Shown piece after piece: positions 12,505 through 24,250 of a stretch of 64,000 nucleotides of DNA; the stretch's first letter is position 1, and each line of letters opens with the position of its first letter. The stretch is from assembly GCF_029227915.1 (NCBI RefSeq), contig NC_079883.1, positions 4,278,001-4,342,000 of the forward strand, in the 5' to 3' direction. The notes beneath the pieces were generated by a model. It was not told the DNA's origin and did no database searches. It saw nothing but the letters and a program-made list of their open reading frames with translations. The stretch comes from Hydractinia symbiolongicarpus. Taxonomy: Eukaryota > Cnidaria > Hydrozoa > Anthoathecata > Hydractiniidae. The position numbers were made by a program, and so were the translations under genes.

Positions 12505-14039
12505 CCTCTGGCACGGTCATTTACGGCAGGAAAAAAAGTGTGCGCATGCGCCATTATTTGTTATCAAATTTTCTGCCGCAAGCGATTCATAATGGCCACC
12601 GTCGCACGTGCTTCTAATTCCCCTTAAAAATAAATGTTTTTTGAGCCTCTGCGGTAGAGATCATCCACTAAAAAGATTTTATTTTAGTAAAGCAGGCCTT
12701 GGACTATACAAAAACTCTAGATTCGACTACCCGAACACTTTCACTTTTGTTAGGAGGAGACAGAAAGAATAGCATTGTTTTGATTATAAAATTTTATAAG
12801 TTGGTGGAAAATGAAGATATTTGCCTTCCCAACGCAAAGTCATGCTTTAAGACATATTTTTCCTGAAAGCTGATAGCCTGTTATATCAAATAAAACCAGT
12901 GGTTTGTGGCTGCCACTTTTTTCTGAAAGAAATTGGTCCTCGGAAATGACCTTTCACAAGACTTCATAAATCGGTAAATATCATTATTTTAAATGAGAAT
13001 TGTGCACTCAATAAGATAAGTATAAGCAATAAACCAGTGTTAGATGTGAAAAATGTTGCTTGCTAGGCGACGGTAGGCCAATTAGGGCATACCACCTATT
13101 TACGCGACTTATTGTAGCCTAGTTAGACTATATGTAACCTAGTTAAGACATTACAATATTCAATGGCTTTTCACACATTCCTAAGAAAAAATCGCAAAAA
13201 CACTTTGTTCAGAATGGATAGTGTATGCAACCATGATTCCAAATTGTCACTCGTGCCTCGATATGCTCGCGCAAGTAAGAATTATGTTAAAATGAAATAT
13301 TACATGTCGCCTATTTAGGTGACGATAGTAAAATAGGCAATAATTTAATGAAGATATTCTTTCACAAAAAACGCAAAAAAAAAATTGTTTTTTTTAAGAT
13401 GGATGTGGTAACAATTTGTTTTGTAACGTTTCTTTTTTAACAACGTTAAAATCTTAGTCAAACAATACCACATTTTCATCCCCCATATATTTTTCCTGTG
13501 GCGTAAATGGCTGAAATCCATTATTTAAAACAACAAATATTGCCACACAAGGTTTGGGCCATAAGTTGTCAATGCGCGATGCAAATAAGACGATAATTGG
13601 TCAAAATTGTCTGCGATTTGATTCACATAAAAATTGTATGCGAAACGCAATGATTTCGACGTATTTACAACAGAAAGTTTTCGTTCACCTAGTTAGACTA
13701 CGGTTAGCGTAATTAAACTACATCATGTTGTACAAGAGTGCTCCTGTACTGGGAAATTGTGAACTAGCCATCCGGGCTTTTGTGGACCTTGCCGTCTGTT
13801 TAGGCTGCCCTGGGTAGCAACCAAAGGCGAAATAGTAGTCTATGGTCATCCTTCTTTAGTTTTAAAAGAAAAAAATGTTAAATTTTCTTTTATTGGGCAA
13901 CTAAAACAAGATAATAGAGAGTGAGGTCAATCTCGATGACGTCATAATCTTATGCCGTAGGCGCTGTTTAAAAAAATTTTTGGCGCATGCGCACACTTTT
14001 TTTCCTCAAAATCGCGGTTTTGAACGACCGTGCTGGAAT
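12505..14039. mobile_element. hAT-like element with exact 8-bp target duplication
   Basis: AGCAGATA occurs at 12497-12504 and again at 14040-14047. The ends are inverted: GGCACGGTC on the left matches the right end, and AAAAAAAGTGTGCGCATGCG is shared exactly further in. At 1535 bp it has no surviving transposase; A+T-rich filler includes several GCCTAGTTAGACTA-like motifs. Confidence 0.72.
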
Positions 14040-15147
14040 AGCAGATAATATGCAGGAACGGAACAAATTACAGTCAAACAGTCACACTAACACCACTTCA
14101 TAGCAGACAGTTTTTAGCGGACACCTTTGCATGGAGGACACTTTGTCTCTGGAATGAGGGTTTGATATTAATAAAATCTCTACATAAAAATTTGTTTTAC
14201 AGGTTTCTTGATTTTAAACATCTAGAAATATTATATTCTGTTACCATTTTCGACATTCTTTCTTTGTAGCCAGTCAATGGCATTGACAGGGTCAGGGAAA
14301 TGGTTCTATAGAAATGTCTAGCCTATGACTTTTACGATTAACTTCCGATAAACTCTGATTTTATGGAAGCAATATTAAAATATTTAATTGGAGTATTGAA
14401 ATATTTTTACATACCTTTTCAAATATGTTGTGTTTGTACTGTGCTGCTCTGTTTTGTACTTTATGTATGTGACGTCATAGCACATTTGTAGAATGTAAAT
14501 ACTTTTGTTTATAAACAACATCTCCGTGATGCGCTCTTTTGCGCTCGATACATGCGCAAAAATATCTTTTTTCAACCTGTCTTTGTCGCAACAACAGCAT
14601 TCTTGCCTTTTATGTTTATATATTCTTCTCTTTAGCCTCTTGAGAAGGTGGAAATATAAATGGCCAAAATGCTTTAAAAGATAAACAAAGATCAGTGTGC
14701 GTTAATTTCGCAAACAGGAATACATGTTTAAAAGCAGTGCTGTCACAAGATTCAACATAAGGACAGGAAGTTTTTGCTCCTTCCCAGTACTCCTTTACTT
14801 CCTGATATTACAAAGCATAAAAAATCCCCGGGAATGAGATTGAGCTACTGATATTTCCAAACATCAAATAGTAAATTTCAAAACTTAAACTTTAAATTAA
14901 TCGTTAATGCAGGAATAATTAGATAGAAGTGACAATACAAAAAGTTCGTTAAACTACATAAATGCTCCGGTACATAAACAAGACAAGGTCAGATAAGCAT
15001 TGTGTATAGCATAAATAAACGATTAAGCGCCCGGTGCCTGATTAACTGTCCACTCTGAATAAGCGCCCACATTTAAGCTAAAACATTTTCAATAAGTGCC
15101 CAGTGCGTGAAAAGCGCCTAGTCCATGATATTGCACCAGGTGCTTAT

Positions 15148-15207
15148 CAACCTCGATTCCAGGGCTTTTTTCTCTCTTTTGGATATAAGAGACAGCGATC
15201 GAGGTTT
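15148..15207. mobile_element. Foldback MITE, 9-bp TSD family, copy c (60 bp)
   Basis: The left end is CAACCTCGATTCCAGGGC; the right arm ends GATCGAGGTTT. The flanks GGTGCTTAT and GGTACTTAA agree at 7 of 9 positions. Confidence 0.6.
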
Positions 15208-15239
15208 GGTACTTAATATTGAATTAATTAGGATAATCC

Positions 15240-15328
15240 ACAACCTTAATTCCAGGGTTTTTTGTCTCGCATAAGCGCTGCTGCGACCCGATATGCATAA
15301 AGAGGTAACAGGTCGTGGGAACGAGGTT
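15240..15328. mobile_element. Foldback MITE, 9-bp TSD family, copy d
   Basis: The left end is CAACCTTAATTCCAGGG and the right end GGTCGTGGGAACGAGGTT. The flanking duplication is weak (about 6 of 9). Confidence 0.55.
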
Positions 15329-15531
15329 GGATAGTAGTAGAAAATGACAATACATCATAGGTAGTTTTTATGTGTGTTAAAGTAAACCACAGCGCTTGTA
15401 ATACAGTAACAAGAGTTGCCTTAAAATTAGAATATTTTTAATTTTTCTGCAGTTCTTTTATCTGATGTTAGTCCTGTACAACCGATCTATTCTTGTAAAA
15501 CTAAGCTTCTGAAAGTTATGAAAGGGGTAAT

Positions 15532-15637
15532 CGACCTCGTTTCCAGGGTTTGTTGTCTCACACCGGCGCTTATTGATAGGTCTGACGAAGTTTTCGTCTC
15601 GCTATCCAAAGAGACAACAGGTCGTGGGATAGAGGTT
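15532..15637. mobile_element. Foldback MITE, 9-bp TSD family, copy e
   Basis: The left end is CGACCTCGTTTCCAGGG and the right end GGTCGTGGGATAGAGGTT. The flanks AGGGGTAAT and AGGGATAAT agree at 8 of 9 positions. Confidence 0.65.
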
Positions 15638-15990
15638 AGGGATAATAACACCGATTCAGATTAATTTATCATCAATTTAAGACTACTTATTTTAATCCGG
15701 ATACTCGAAACGTTTTCCTAATTTTTCTGTTTTATAACATTTGACAACTTTTGTTTAATTCCGAACTAAGCCATTTTAGAATAATTCCTCGGACCATTTT
15801 ACACCAAGACGCGGTCGCTCAAGAGTGCTATAACGCTACCTAGTTTAATTGCCACGGAAAAGAAATCTCTGCTCTTCGGGAGTTTAAATAGCATTACTTT
15901 ATTTAGGAATATCTCTAATAGTGGGCCTCAAAATAAAACTAGAACGGATGCTAGAATACGAATGTCACCAGAAAAACCGTCAAATTATTT

Positions 15991-16027
15991 AGCCCACTCG
16001 CGCTAGATCCTCTAAGGCGAGTGGGCT
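15991..16027. repeat. Hairpin with 11-bp G+C-rich arms
   Basis: AGCCCACTCGC at 15991-16001 is inverted as GCGAGTGGGCT at 16017-16027. It lies 3' of the calpain stop; no terminator role can be claimed in a eukaryote. Confidence 0.75.
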
Positions 16028-16721
16028 TTCCTTGTGCCATGCAAGACTGAGTGCTAAGTTAAAATAACATTTGATGGCCCTGAAAAATATGCTTAGCTAC
16101 TATTTGAAAACAACCATGTTGTAACCGAGTTACAAATTCATAATATACGAATGACGTTTTGTCTGTTAAATGTTAGTCTTATAAAATATTTACTTGCGGT
16201 TCACCACAAATATGATGACTCTACAATCAGTGAAAAACGCGCGAAATACGATGTAAACCTTTTTAAAAAGCATAAAACATGAGGCACGTAAAAGACGAAA
16301 TTATCCCTTCTCGAAGTATATTTGAGTATTAATCATTATTTAGTGCATACAGTAATACAATATAGGAAACGAAAGCTGACCAGACGGTACAAAAATAAAT
16401 ATTAAAAGTGTACGCTGATGTATGTGAATTTTTAGAAAATACACCCAAAGGTGGAGAGTGTTACACGCGGCTGTGAAATAATGAGAACATGCAAAACAAA
16501 CCACACAGTATATATGATACAAAAAAATGATCAGTATTCATAATGTTTTGTAAAATTTTTAATATTTTAAATTCTAATGTTATAGAAGCGGATGGATTGC
16601 AAAATTTAGAAAAAAAAATTAGAAAAATTAAAAAATTGGTCAGTTAGTTTTGAGTGTACCAACTAGACTAAAAATACATTATGCACACTAAAACCAACAT
16701 TCCGACTTGACTTCTTTTTCT

Positions 16722-19700
16722 TTAAGTATAGACGGCTGACATGATGTACTAAAAGAACAAAGTTTAAAATAAAAAAAGGAGAGTGAAAACAACAGAAAAA
16801 ACGAATTCACATAAACTCCCTAGAATGGAACTTAAAAGTGAAACAAAACTTACGTCATCAAGAGAGAATGACTTTCCTTGATAGCCCAAGTATGATTCTA
16901 AAAGAAACAAATAAGTCAGAAAACAACAGGGAAGAAGAAACACACAGTATCTGGTGATGTTTAGACTGTTGACGCGACCTACCGAATGTCGACTTTATTC
17001 TGCAGCAAATCTGCAAGAAATCGTCAAAATTTATATTTCCTTTTCTGTTTGCATATCGAAGTGTCAGCGATGAAAGCACCGGTGTACTGAGTTTAAATCC
17101 CAACTTCGCTAATGCACCGCGAAGTTCGACAGCATTCATATCTCCGCTATTATCTTTATCATACGTTTTGAAGTTGTTCTTCCATTCCATAATCGTGGTC
17201 CACAGCTCTCGGAACTCTGGATATTCAAGTCGACCACTTCGATCAACGTCAACCATAGCTACCATACTTCGGCAAGCTTCTAAACTTAATTCTTTACCCT
17301 CGATCTCTAACAAAATACAAATCAATTGTTATATTACCAATTATAGGTACATTACAAACATTACACGTACACTAGATATTGGCTTACCGGCTTTAAAGGC
17401 TTGGTTTAAGATACGTTGCAATTCAAATGCATCAATCTCGCCATCCTAAAAACATAAAAAAAATAATCAGCACCCGAAAAATAAAATGGAAAAAAACACG
17501 CAACAAATTTAAACGTAGAAAAAATTAAATAAAACAAGGTTTCTAAAATCAACTTACGGAGCCCGCAACTTTCTCAAAAAAGCCTTTGAATTTTTCATCA
17601 AACTTCGCGTTATCTGTGGCAGACACCTAAGGTAAAACATATGAGCACATTTAAAACTTGTATGGATTGCGGAAAACATGAAATAAATAAAACATGGTGA
17701 TTTCTTTCGTCTACCTTCTTCGGTTTGTACTCGATTTGTGTTTGGGTATCCATGCAGCTATAAAAGAAAACTCAGATTAGTGACACACGTAAAAAACAAC
17801 TACGTTTTTTAGTCCCTGTTTATCAGACACACCTTTTCTTATTTTTGTGAGACCTGTGTACGTGTTTACTTGCTGTCGCATGATGATGGCCTGTTCGAAC
17901 TTTCGAACTCTTAACTTCGTTCGAACTGTGTTCGCGCGTGATACTTTTTTGAACACTGTGGTGAACTTTAGTACCGCTGCTACGTCCAGTCACTTCGTTT
18001 GAAACACTTCTATACTTAGAAGCAGAATCGGAACGTCTCGTTTTCCCAGAGGAATGTCTCTCGCTGTGAATATTCTCTGCATGGTGTCTTCTTTCATAAC
18101 GAGTACGTGCCTCGCTATGCTGATTTTCAATTGAACTAGATCGCTGATGAGAAATGCTTACAGCACTCATCTTTATTTTTCCTCATTACTAAATTCTTGC
18201 AACGTAAAGCAGAATTTTAAATCATGCATACAAAAATTTGTTAAAAACTAACAAATGAGCTGATTTATAAATGTTTAATGAACGAGTAAGGTGTGATTGA
18301 ATACTGAATACTAATGCGGTTTAAACAACGCTACAAAAACAGTTCAAATATTGTGCATGCTGTTATGCGAGTTGTGATATAAAAATGGTTTACCTTGAAC
18401 CGTGGGCTTTCTCAGAAAACATTCGGAAAATAAAATCTCCCTCTTCGTTGTTTTTAAAAGTTGATGGTAAGATGGCGTATTCACCAGGCGGCAAGCTAAA
18501 GCGCCCTGTAACTTCTCTAGCGTTGACAAAGTTCTCAGATCGAGCAAATGATTTGTGGTATAAGAAATAATCTTTGGACAACCGATCGTTGTCCATATAC
18601 TGGTCAACGTCGTCTTCAAGCTAAACACAACAACAACAAAAACCCTATTAATCTGTTGACATCAAGAGAATAGATTTATCAAATAATTTAAAGTAACTCA
18701 CCTTGTATATGGAAAATCCGATCGTCAAGTTCTGAGCGCCGACTCTCTTCTGCTTTCTTCGGCCTTTCTGAATCAAGCCAAGAACAATAGTACAGTTATC
18801 TACTTCATCATCATCATCAGGATCTTCAAGCTTCACTCTAAAAAGAAAATTACAAAACAGTTAACCCATTCATTCGTGTTTATAGAGATCACAATTAAAC
18901 GACCTACTGATCGACCTCAAGCACTTAACTGTGTCACAGGTCATACGAAAGGTCTGCAAAAACATGCATACACAACATTTTTTTTAAATAACTATTCAAC
19001 AACATACATGTATTGAGGATTAAGGTAAAAGGTGTCAGGAAAGTTTCGACAGCCACCAGCAGAAACATGAGATTGCCATGAACCTTGATTGATCTGCATT
19101 TCCCAGCGTTTACGATCAGATTCACCAGCTGAGTCAGGACTTAACATGCATACTTCAACACGTGTATAGTTCTTTGAAAAATCAGCAAAAGACATCCTAC
19201 AAAAAAAAGTGTCAAATTGAGACTGCGATATAAAAAAGAGATTGCAATTTAAAAACAAGCAAAACAGTAGCCTAACAATTGGCTTAACAATTGGCTTAAG
19301 ACTAAGTTTTTCCTAATAAAAATCTGGGGACAAAGTTCCATACCAGAATTCTCCATCATCGTCATAGTTTAATCCAATGTTACTTTTCTCTTCCTCACTT
19401 AACATCTTCCATTCATCTGACCTATAACAAAGTAAAGTTAGTTATTTCAGTGCAAAAACCAACTATAACACACATCATAAAACTGAGTTATAATAGACCT
19501 ACTCGTCACTCCATGCGCCTGTCCATTCACGCTCATTTCCCCAAGGATTACGAATTCTAATAAGTTCAACTTCAACTGGACCCTTTCTGGTATTAGCTTT
19601 AACCTGAACAAAACCTTACATTGGTTACTTCTCATTTAGTTAAAAAAAATGTTGATGTTACAGATCTGTAAGCATTCCTATGGAATTCATGCACACTGTT

Positions 19701-21626
19701 ACCAGATTTTGAGCAGCTTTTAAAATATTTTCAGGTTTACCTTGGACACAGCTGTTATAGTATATGCATGACCTTTGATAAGACCATTATCAAGTTTAGC
19801 TTCAATTTCATTTGGTTTTGCTTCAATGGAGCAGCACATTAGAGATTGACGATCTTGAGCTTTTGTGAGTAACTTGAAGAAATTTGGAGGTGCTTTAGCC
19901 ATGTTAAACGTTTCTGTGACACCTCCAGTGAAATCTTCCATAGCTTCACTGGTTTGACCACCTTTTAAAGCTTCATATGAGCCACATAACCTATATTAAT
20001 ATAATTGAGAGTGAAGAAATAATATCAAGATGGGATGGAAATATTAATTAGACAAATAAAGACAATTTAATCTACGACTCACTTTGCATATGCTTTTTCC
20101 AATAAAGCAGACCAAAATTCGTTATTCTGTGCAGAATGTAAGAACACAAGACGGTTATTGTATGTTGGTAGACGATCATCAACTACAACTTCTTCCCAGC
20201 GACCATATTGCCAAAATCGAAAGGTTACCAATCCGCAATAGTCCTTGTCTTTGGAAGATAAAGGCTGTGACTTGGGAACAACTTGAAATAATAGGCCCTC
20301 ATATTGACATAAAGCAGCAACAGCAGCAAGCAACCAACAGTCACCTAACATCCCTTGTGTGATGTCAAATCTGCTTGCACCACCCACAAACATGCGAGGG
20401 TCTGCAACAATTTCCTAATGCAAAATTTGGACTTGTGATTAAAATCATTGTTTTCTATCAAAAAAATTATTGATGAAGACGTTGACGTTTTTGGAAATTA
20501 TGGAATTACATCGTTAAAAATGCTAATTTTCTAAAACTGTAAACTGTGAAATTTAATTTTGGAAAATCCAACAAAATGAATCCCTAATTTATTTTAATTT
20601 TAGGGGAAATTTAATGGCCATTTGAATAAGGTTATAGCGAAACATCAAAAATTAATATTTTTCTGAAGCTTTCAATTTTTGTTCTTTGAAATAATATTTT
20701 TCAAGGCATAATTTTTTAAAAAATGCATAATTTATTCACAAGAGCTATGACCAGTGCAACATGTTTCAATACTAAGGCGTTAAAAAATTAGAATGCATCA
20801 CATTGACAAACTTTAACATTAATTTTTAAATTTTGTTGTAATAAAATTTCAATGCACGAAACACCTGTATTAAATTTAAATTTGAGCAGTTGGTAAAGCT
20901 GCAGATTGTTATCACTAAACTTAATAAAATAGAACAATTCAGAATATTCCTTTTTTATTCAATATGTTAAATTGACGCATACACAAATATTTAACGCATA
21001 ACAAATTGTTTCTGTTTTAAAATATTAAATCATATTACAAACACAACATGGTAACGAAACAAAAACATGTCACTCATAAACTGGCAATTCATTAAAAGGA
21101 CCAAATTTTCATGGGTGATAAAGTTTAACTCAAGGAAATTAAACTCTCACTATACTTTATAAGTTTTGGTATCCAAAAATATAAAGTTGTTTCAACTGTT
21201 AAAAAATAAAACAGAATTATAATCCTGGGAAAAAAATACCCTAAAAAAAATTAATTTCCATGAAACACTGACTTTGCTAGCAATATAAACAAATATACAC
21301 CTGTAAAAATCAGTTCAGGTAATTAGTGAGTTCTTCATAAAGCTTTGGAGCTCACCTAAAATAAATCAAAAAAAAAATACCTGTGGTCTCTTCCATACAA
21401 ATGGTCTTGGAGGCTTTTTGGAAAAAAATAAGCTGGCATCAACTGCAGGAAAATCTGGATCTTCAAAAAGGACTCCTTCTTTTAAGCAATGCTGTTTAAG
21501 TTTACTTGCTGGGACACCATTGTGTGGTACAGCATCTTCGGGTTTTGCCACTTTAGAGATTGATTTTCCAGCTCCTCCAAGATGATAACCCCCAGTACCT
21601 CCTGATGAAAATACCTTTTTCGACAT
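16722..21626 (-). CDS. Classical calpain (cysteine protease with penta-EF-hand domain)
   Basis: Calcium-dependent intracellular cysteine protease. Exons: 21381-21626, 20083-20414, 19741-19990, 19503-19603, 19344-19421, 19008-19196, 18702-18837, 18394-18620, [17833-18165 optional], 17715-17757, 17558-17626, 17388-17445, 16983-17306, 16854-16897, 16722-16748. Without the optional exon the protein is 707 aa, the standard calpain length; with it, 818 aa. The catalytic triad is present: Cys108 in [11 protein letters not shown], His267 in GHAYTI, Asn295 in IRNPWG. The C2-like domain follows, with an acidic LEDPDDDDE stretch and the ending [20 protein letters not shown]. The penta-EF-hand domain includes [12 protein letters not shown] and [12 protein letters not shown] loops and ends [12 protein letters not shown]. 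All phases agree. It resembles the CAPN1/2/9 class, but I cannot assign a specific orthologue. Intron 2 is the largest (966 bp). Confidence 0.95.
17833..18188 (-). CDS. Ser/His/Arg-rich optional calpain exon, possible alternative first exon
   Basis: An open frame from ATG at 18170 to a GT donor after 17833 codes about 112 residues of Ser, His, Arg and Lys with no recognisable domain; it looks disordered and strongly basic. It joins in phase to the next calpain exon (17715-17757). Splicing from exon 8 would need a weak acceptor at 18165 or 18156 lacking a pyrimidine tract; skipping it keeps frame and gives the normal calpain length. Alternatively it starts its own transcript: an acceptor-like AG at 18189-18190 lies 18 nt upstream of the ATG and an ATTTATAAAT motif lies at 18263-18272. 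Reading from this ATG gives a 300-residue product, a basic tail plus the penta-EF-hand domain, comparable in layout to a calpain small subunit. The open frame is seen; the isoform is inferred. Confidence 0.6.
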
Positions 21627-21634
21627 ATTTATCT
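21624..21634 (-). other. Splice acceptor 6 nt upstream of the calpain start
   Basis: On the minus strand a run of eight T and AG ends at 21633, leaving ATAAAT before the ATG at 21626. The spacing equals that at CETN3. It is either a 5'-UTR intron or a trans-splice acceptor. Confidence 0.6.
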
Positions 21635-22259
21635 AAAAAAAATTTTAATATGTTTGCTGTGTAAGCATGAAGACGTAAAATAAAAAATAAACCTTTTGAT
21701 TTTAACTTTGATTTTGTGACATTTTTATGTAAGTTTGTTTTAAAAAAAATTGGTTTCGCTTTACTAGTGAAAAAAAGATTGGTTCAAAATTGAAATAATC
21801 AGGGTATGCAAGATGTAGAAGATTAAACTCCCTTTTCATGCTTGAGATGTCATTTAGAATTACCATTTTTTAACCTGAGAAGAAACATAAAAACATTTTT
21901 TTTTCTTACTTTTAAGTTGTTTAAACGCACCTTTTTAATTTATTTTTTTCAGAACTTACGTCATAAATTCTTTCCAAGCTATAAAAACAAAAAAAGCGGT
22001 TCTATATTGCTTATTCGGCTTTCTTTTTCATATTTGATGTACATATAGTTTTAAAATAAAAAAGGTCGAAAAATTTTGGCTTTTTGACAATCCATTTGAT
22101 TATTTCACTTTGCTAATTATCAAGTTTTATTTGCTTATCTTGTATAAGAAGTGTGGTGATGCGGTAGTAAGACATGGCAAGTAAAACAGGAAAGTCTTGA
22201 CTGTTTAAAAAAGAGTATGAGAATAGCTAAGTCGATGTGTAACAATAGTTTGAAAGATA

Positions 22260-22578
22260 GAAAGAGTTCAATGAGCCAGGAAGCAGAATTTGTATAGCAT
22301 CATAGATATTACCCAGATGAGAATTCGTTGGTTGGAACATTTGAAAACAATGGAGGAGGATGATTAGGCAAGACAGTGAGAGACTTGATAGCACCTGGAG
22401 CAAAGCTCATAGGTGGACACACAGAAGACCTGGGAAGAGGTATTAAGGACAGACTTGATGAAGTGGAATTTGAGTTTAAACTAACACTGATCAGATGGAA
22501 AAGGTCATTATTACACCCTGTACAACCCATGCTAGAATGGAAAACAGACGTTCTACGAATAAAATTGATGATGATATA
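22260..22578 (+). pseudogene. LINE 3' end: C-terminal reverse-transcriptase remnant plus tail
   Basis: Translation gives MRIRWLEHLKTMEED, then TVRDLIAPGAKLIGGHTEDL and RWKRSLLHP. These match the region after the RT in RTE/L2-type LINEs (usually IRWFGHV and a Gly-rich RGRPRKTW motif, here eroded). It ends with ACCCATGCTAGAATGGAAAA and a GATGATGAT tail, a complete 3' terminus. Confidence 0.65.
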
Positions 22579-23080
22579 AAAGTTTAAATACAGAAACTTT
22601 CATTGTATATATATTTCATTATATATAGACAATTTTGAATTATTACCCATTTCTATAAATTTGTTTAAGCCATATTTGTCACTGAAATAAAATTTCCAAG
22701 GTCAAACATAAAAAAACTAAGCAGCCATCAAGCGAATAGGCAAAATGAAAACTTGGAAAGTTAAGATGTTGAAGCTAAATAATGATATCCACACTACTAT
22801 AAAAATTATCCAGGAGACCACACTATAGCATAGGTAGAAAAATGTGAGGCCACCTTTGATTAAAGAAGTAAACAATAATAACGATAACTTTTTCTGATCA
22901 ATAATAACATCAAAGTGTAAAAATAGTAAGGGTAGCGCTTGAAAACTTGTGACATATATTATATATAGTGTCTAAATGTTATATAATATAACATTTAAGA
23001 CACTCCCCAGACACGTTAGAGCTGCAAAGAAAATTTTGTTGTTAACAACTTTAGACCAAAATTAAAAATAGAGCTCCTTA

Positions 23081-23483
23081 GGGGCCGTCAACAATCAGTT
23101 TTCGTCTCCGTTAACGGCAAATTGGCCGCTAGACTCGGACCCCCCCCCAGCCCCTTAATGGCAAGCCAATTTCCTCTATGTTAGTTTTCGTTTTCGTCTC
23201 CGTTAACGGCAAATTTGCTGTTAAATAGAATTTTGCCCCCCTCCACACTTTACGGAACAATCCTATACGAACACGGGATACATTTTTTTAATAACCAATT
23301 GGCGGATTTTTACTGTGGAAACATTTTCTAATTTGTTGAATTTTTTTCATTTTCCCTAAAAGAAACAAAAAAGGTGAGAAAATTGTTCTCCATTTTTATA
23401 TTTTTAACAGACAATGCATTACCCTCTCCCCCTAACGGCCAATTTCCCGTTAACGGAGACGAAAACTGTTTGTCGACGGACCC
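23081..23483. mobile_element. Harbinger-like MITE (TTA target duplication)
   Basis: TTA at 23078-23080 and 23484-23486 flanks inverted ends of about 50 bp that start GGGGCCGTCAACAATCAG and GGGTCCGTCGACAAACAG and share TTTTCGTCTCCGTTAACGG. A third copy of that block lies inside at about 23183-23213. No coding sequence was found. Confidence 0.75.
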
Positions 23484-23654
23484 TTATCTTGAAATACAAA
23501 CATACATTCTGGATGTCCCATAAATTTTCTATAAAACGATGGCTTTTAATTACTATATATCTTTTGTTGCAATTTGTCCATGTCTATAACATTAGTAGCT
23601 ACGTAATTGTTTCCTGTTTTTACACAATATATAGCTATAGCAGCAAATAAAATA

Positions 23655-23795
23655 GAAATAGAGCTAGCTAGCTACATATGTGAATCTAACTGATAAAAAA
23701 ATACTGGCTAGCTAGCTAGCTAGCTAACTACAGCAATATCGACATTGCAATAGAGTAAGCTATAGCTAGCTAGCTAGCTAGCTAGCTAGCTACAA
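23655..23795. repeat. CTAG tetranucleotide repeats
   Basis: Three runs of GCTAGCTAGC lie at about 23660-23672, 23705-23728 and 23764-23792. CTAG-rich stretches also occur at 575-597 and 5048-5063. The unit is self-complementary. Confidence 0.9.
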
Positions 23796-24250
23796 TTATA
23801 AAAAATCTAGAAGACGTAGCTTGTCAGTTCTTTTGTTAATCACTCAGTCCTATTTTTGCATTCCAGGCTGATTAGCTTGATCTTTAAGAAAAGCTGCCAA
23901 AGCTTTACGTAAACATTGCCTTGCGATCAAGGATCATCCTTACACTCAAAATTAGCATTATTTGGAAGCATGAAAACTTATTTTTGGAGCATAAGGAATA
24001 TCTCAAGTTAGATAGAAATAAACATTGCTACATATACTTACATTTCAAGTGTCACAATTTATTAGACAATTTCCCGCAAAAGAATAGGCCCAGTGAAGCA
24101 GTGATTTTTTGCATAAACAAGTTAGCTCGCAGCGATCTTGTTTATGAATGACACACCTCGTCAGGCTCGATTGTACTGAACTGTCAATTAAAAAATCTGT
24201 AAGCCAGCTATGATGGAGATAAAAGGAACAGTTGTTTGATAATGTTGAAG

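Larger units (their letters stand above)
9831..16721. other. Intergenic region between calpain and CETN3
   Basis: Dominated by mobile-element debris: LINE fragments (10978-11745), foldback MITEs (12165, and 15148-15637), and the hAT-like element (12505-14039). Stretches 9950-10950 and 14050-15000 show nothing I can support. Any CETN3 leader exon or promoter must lie here but was not identified. Confidence 0.55.
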
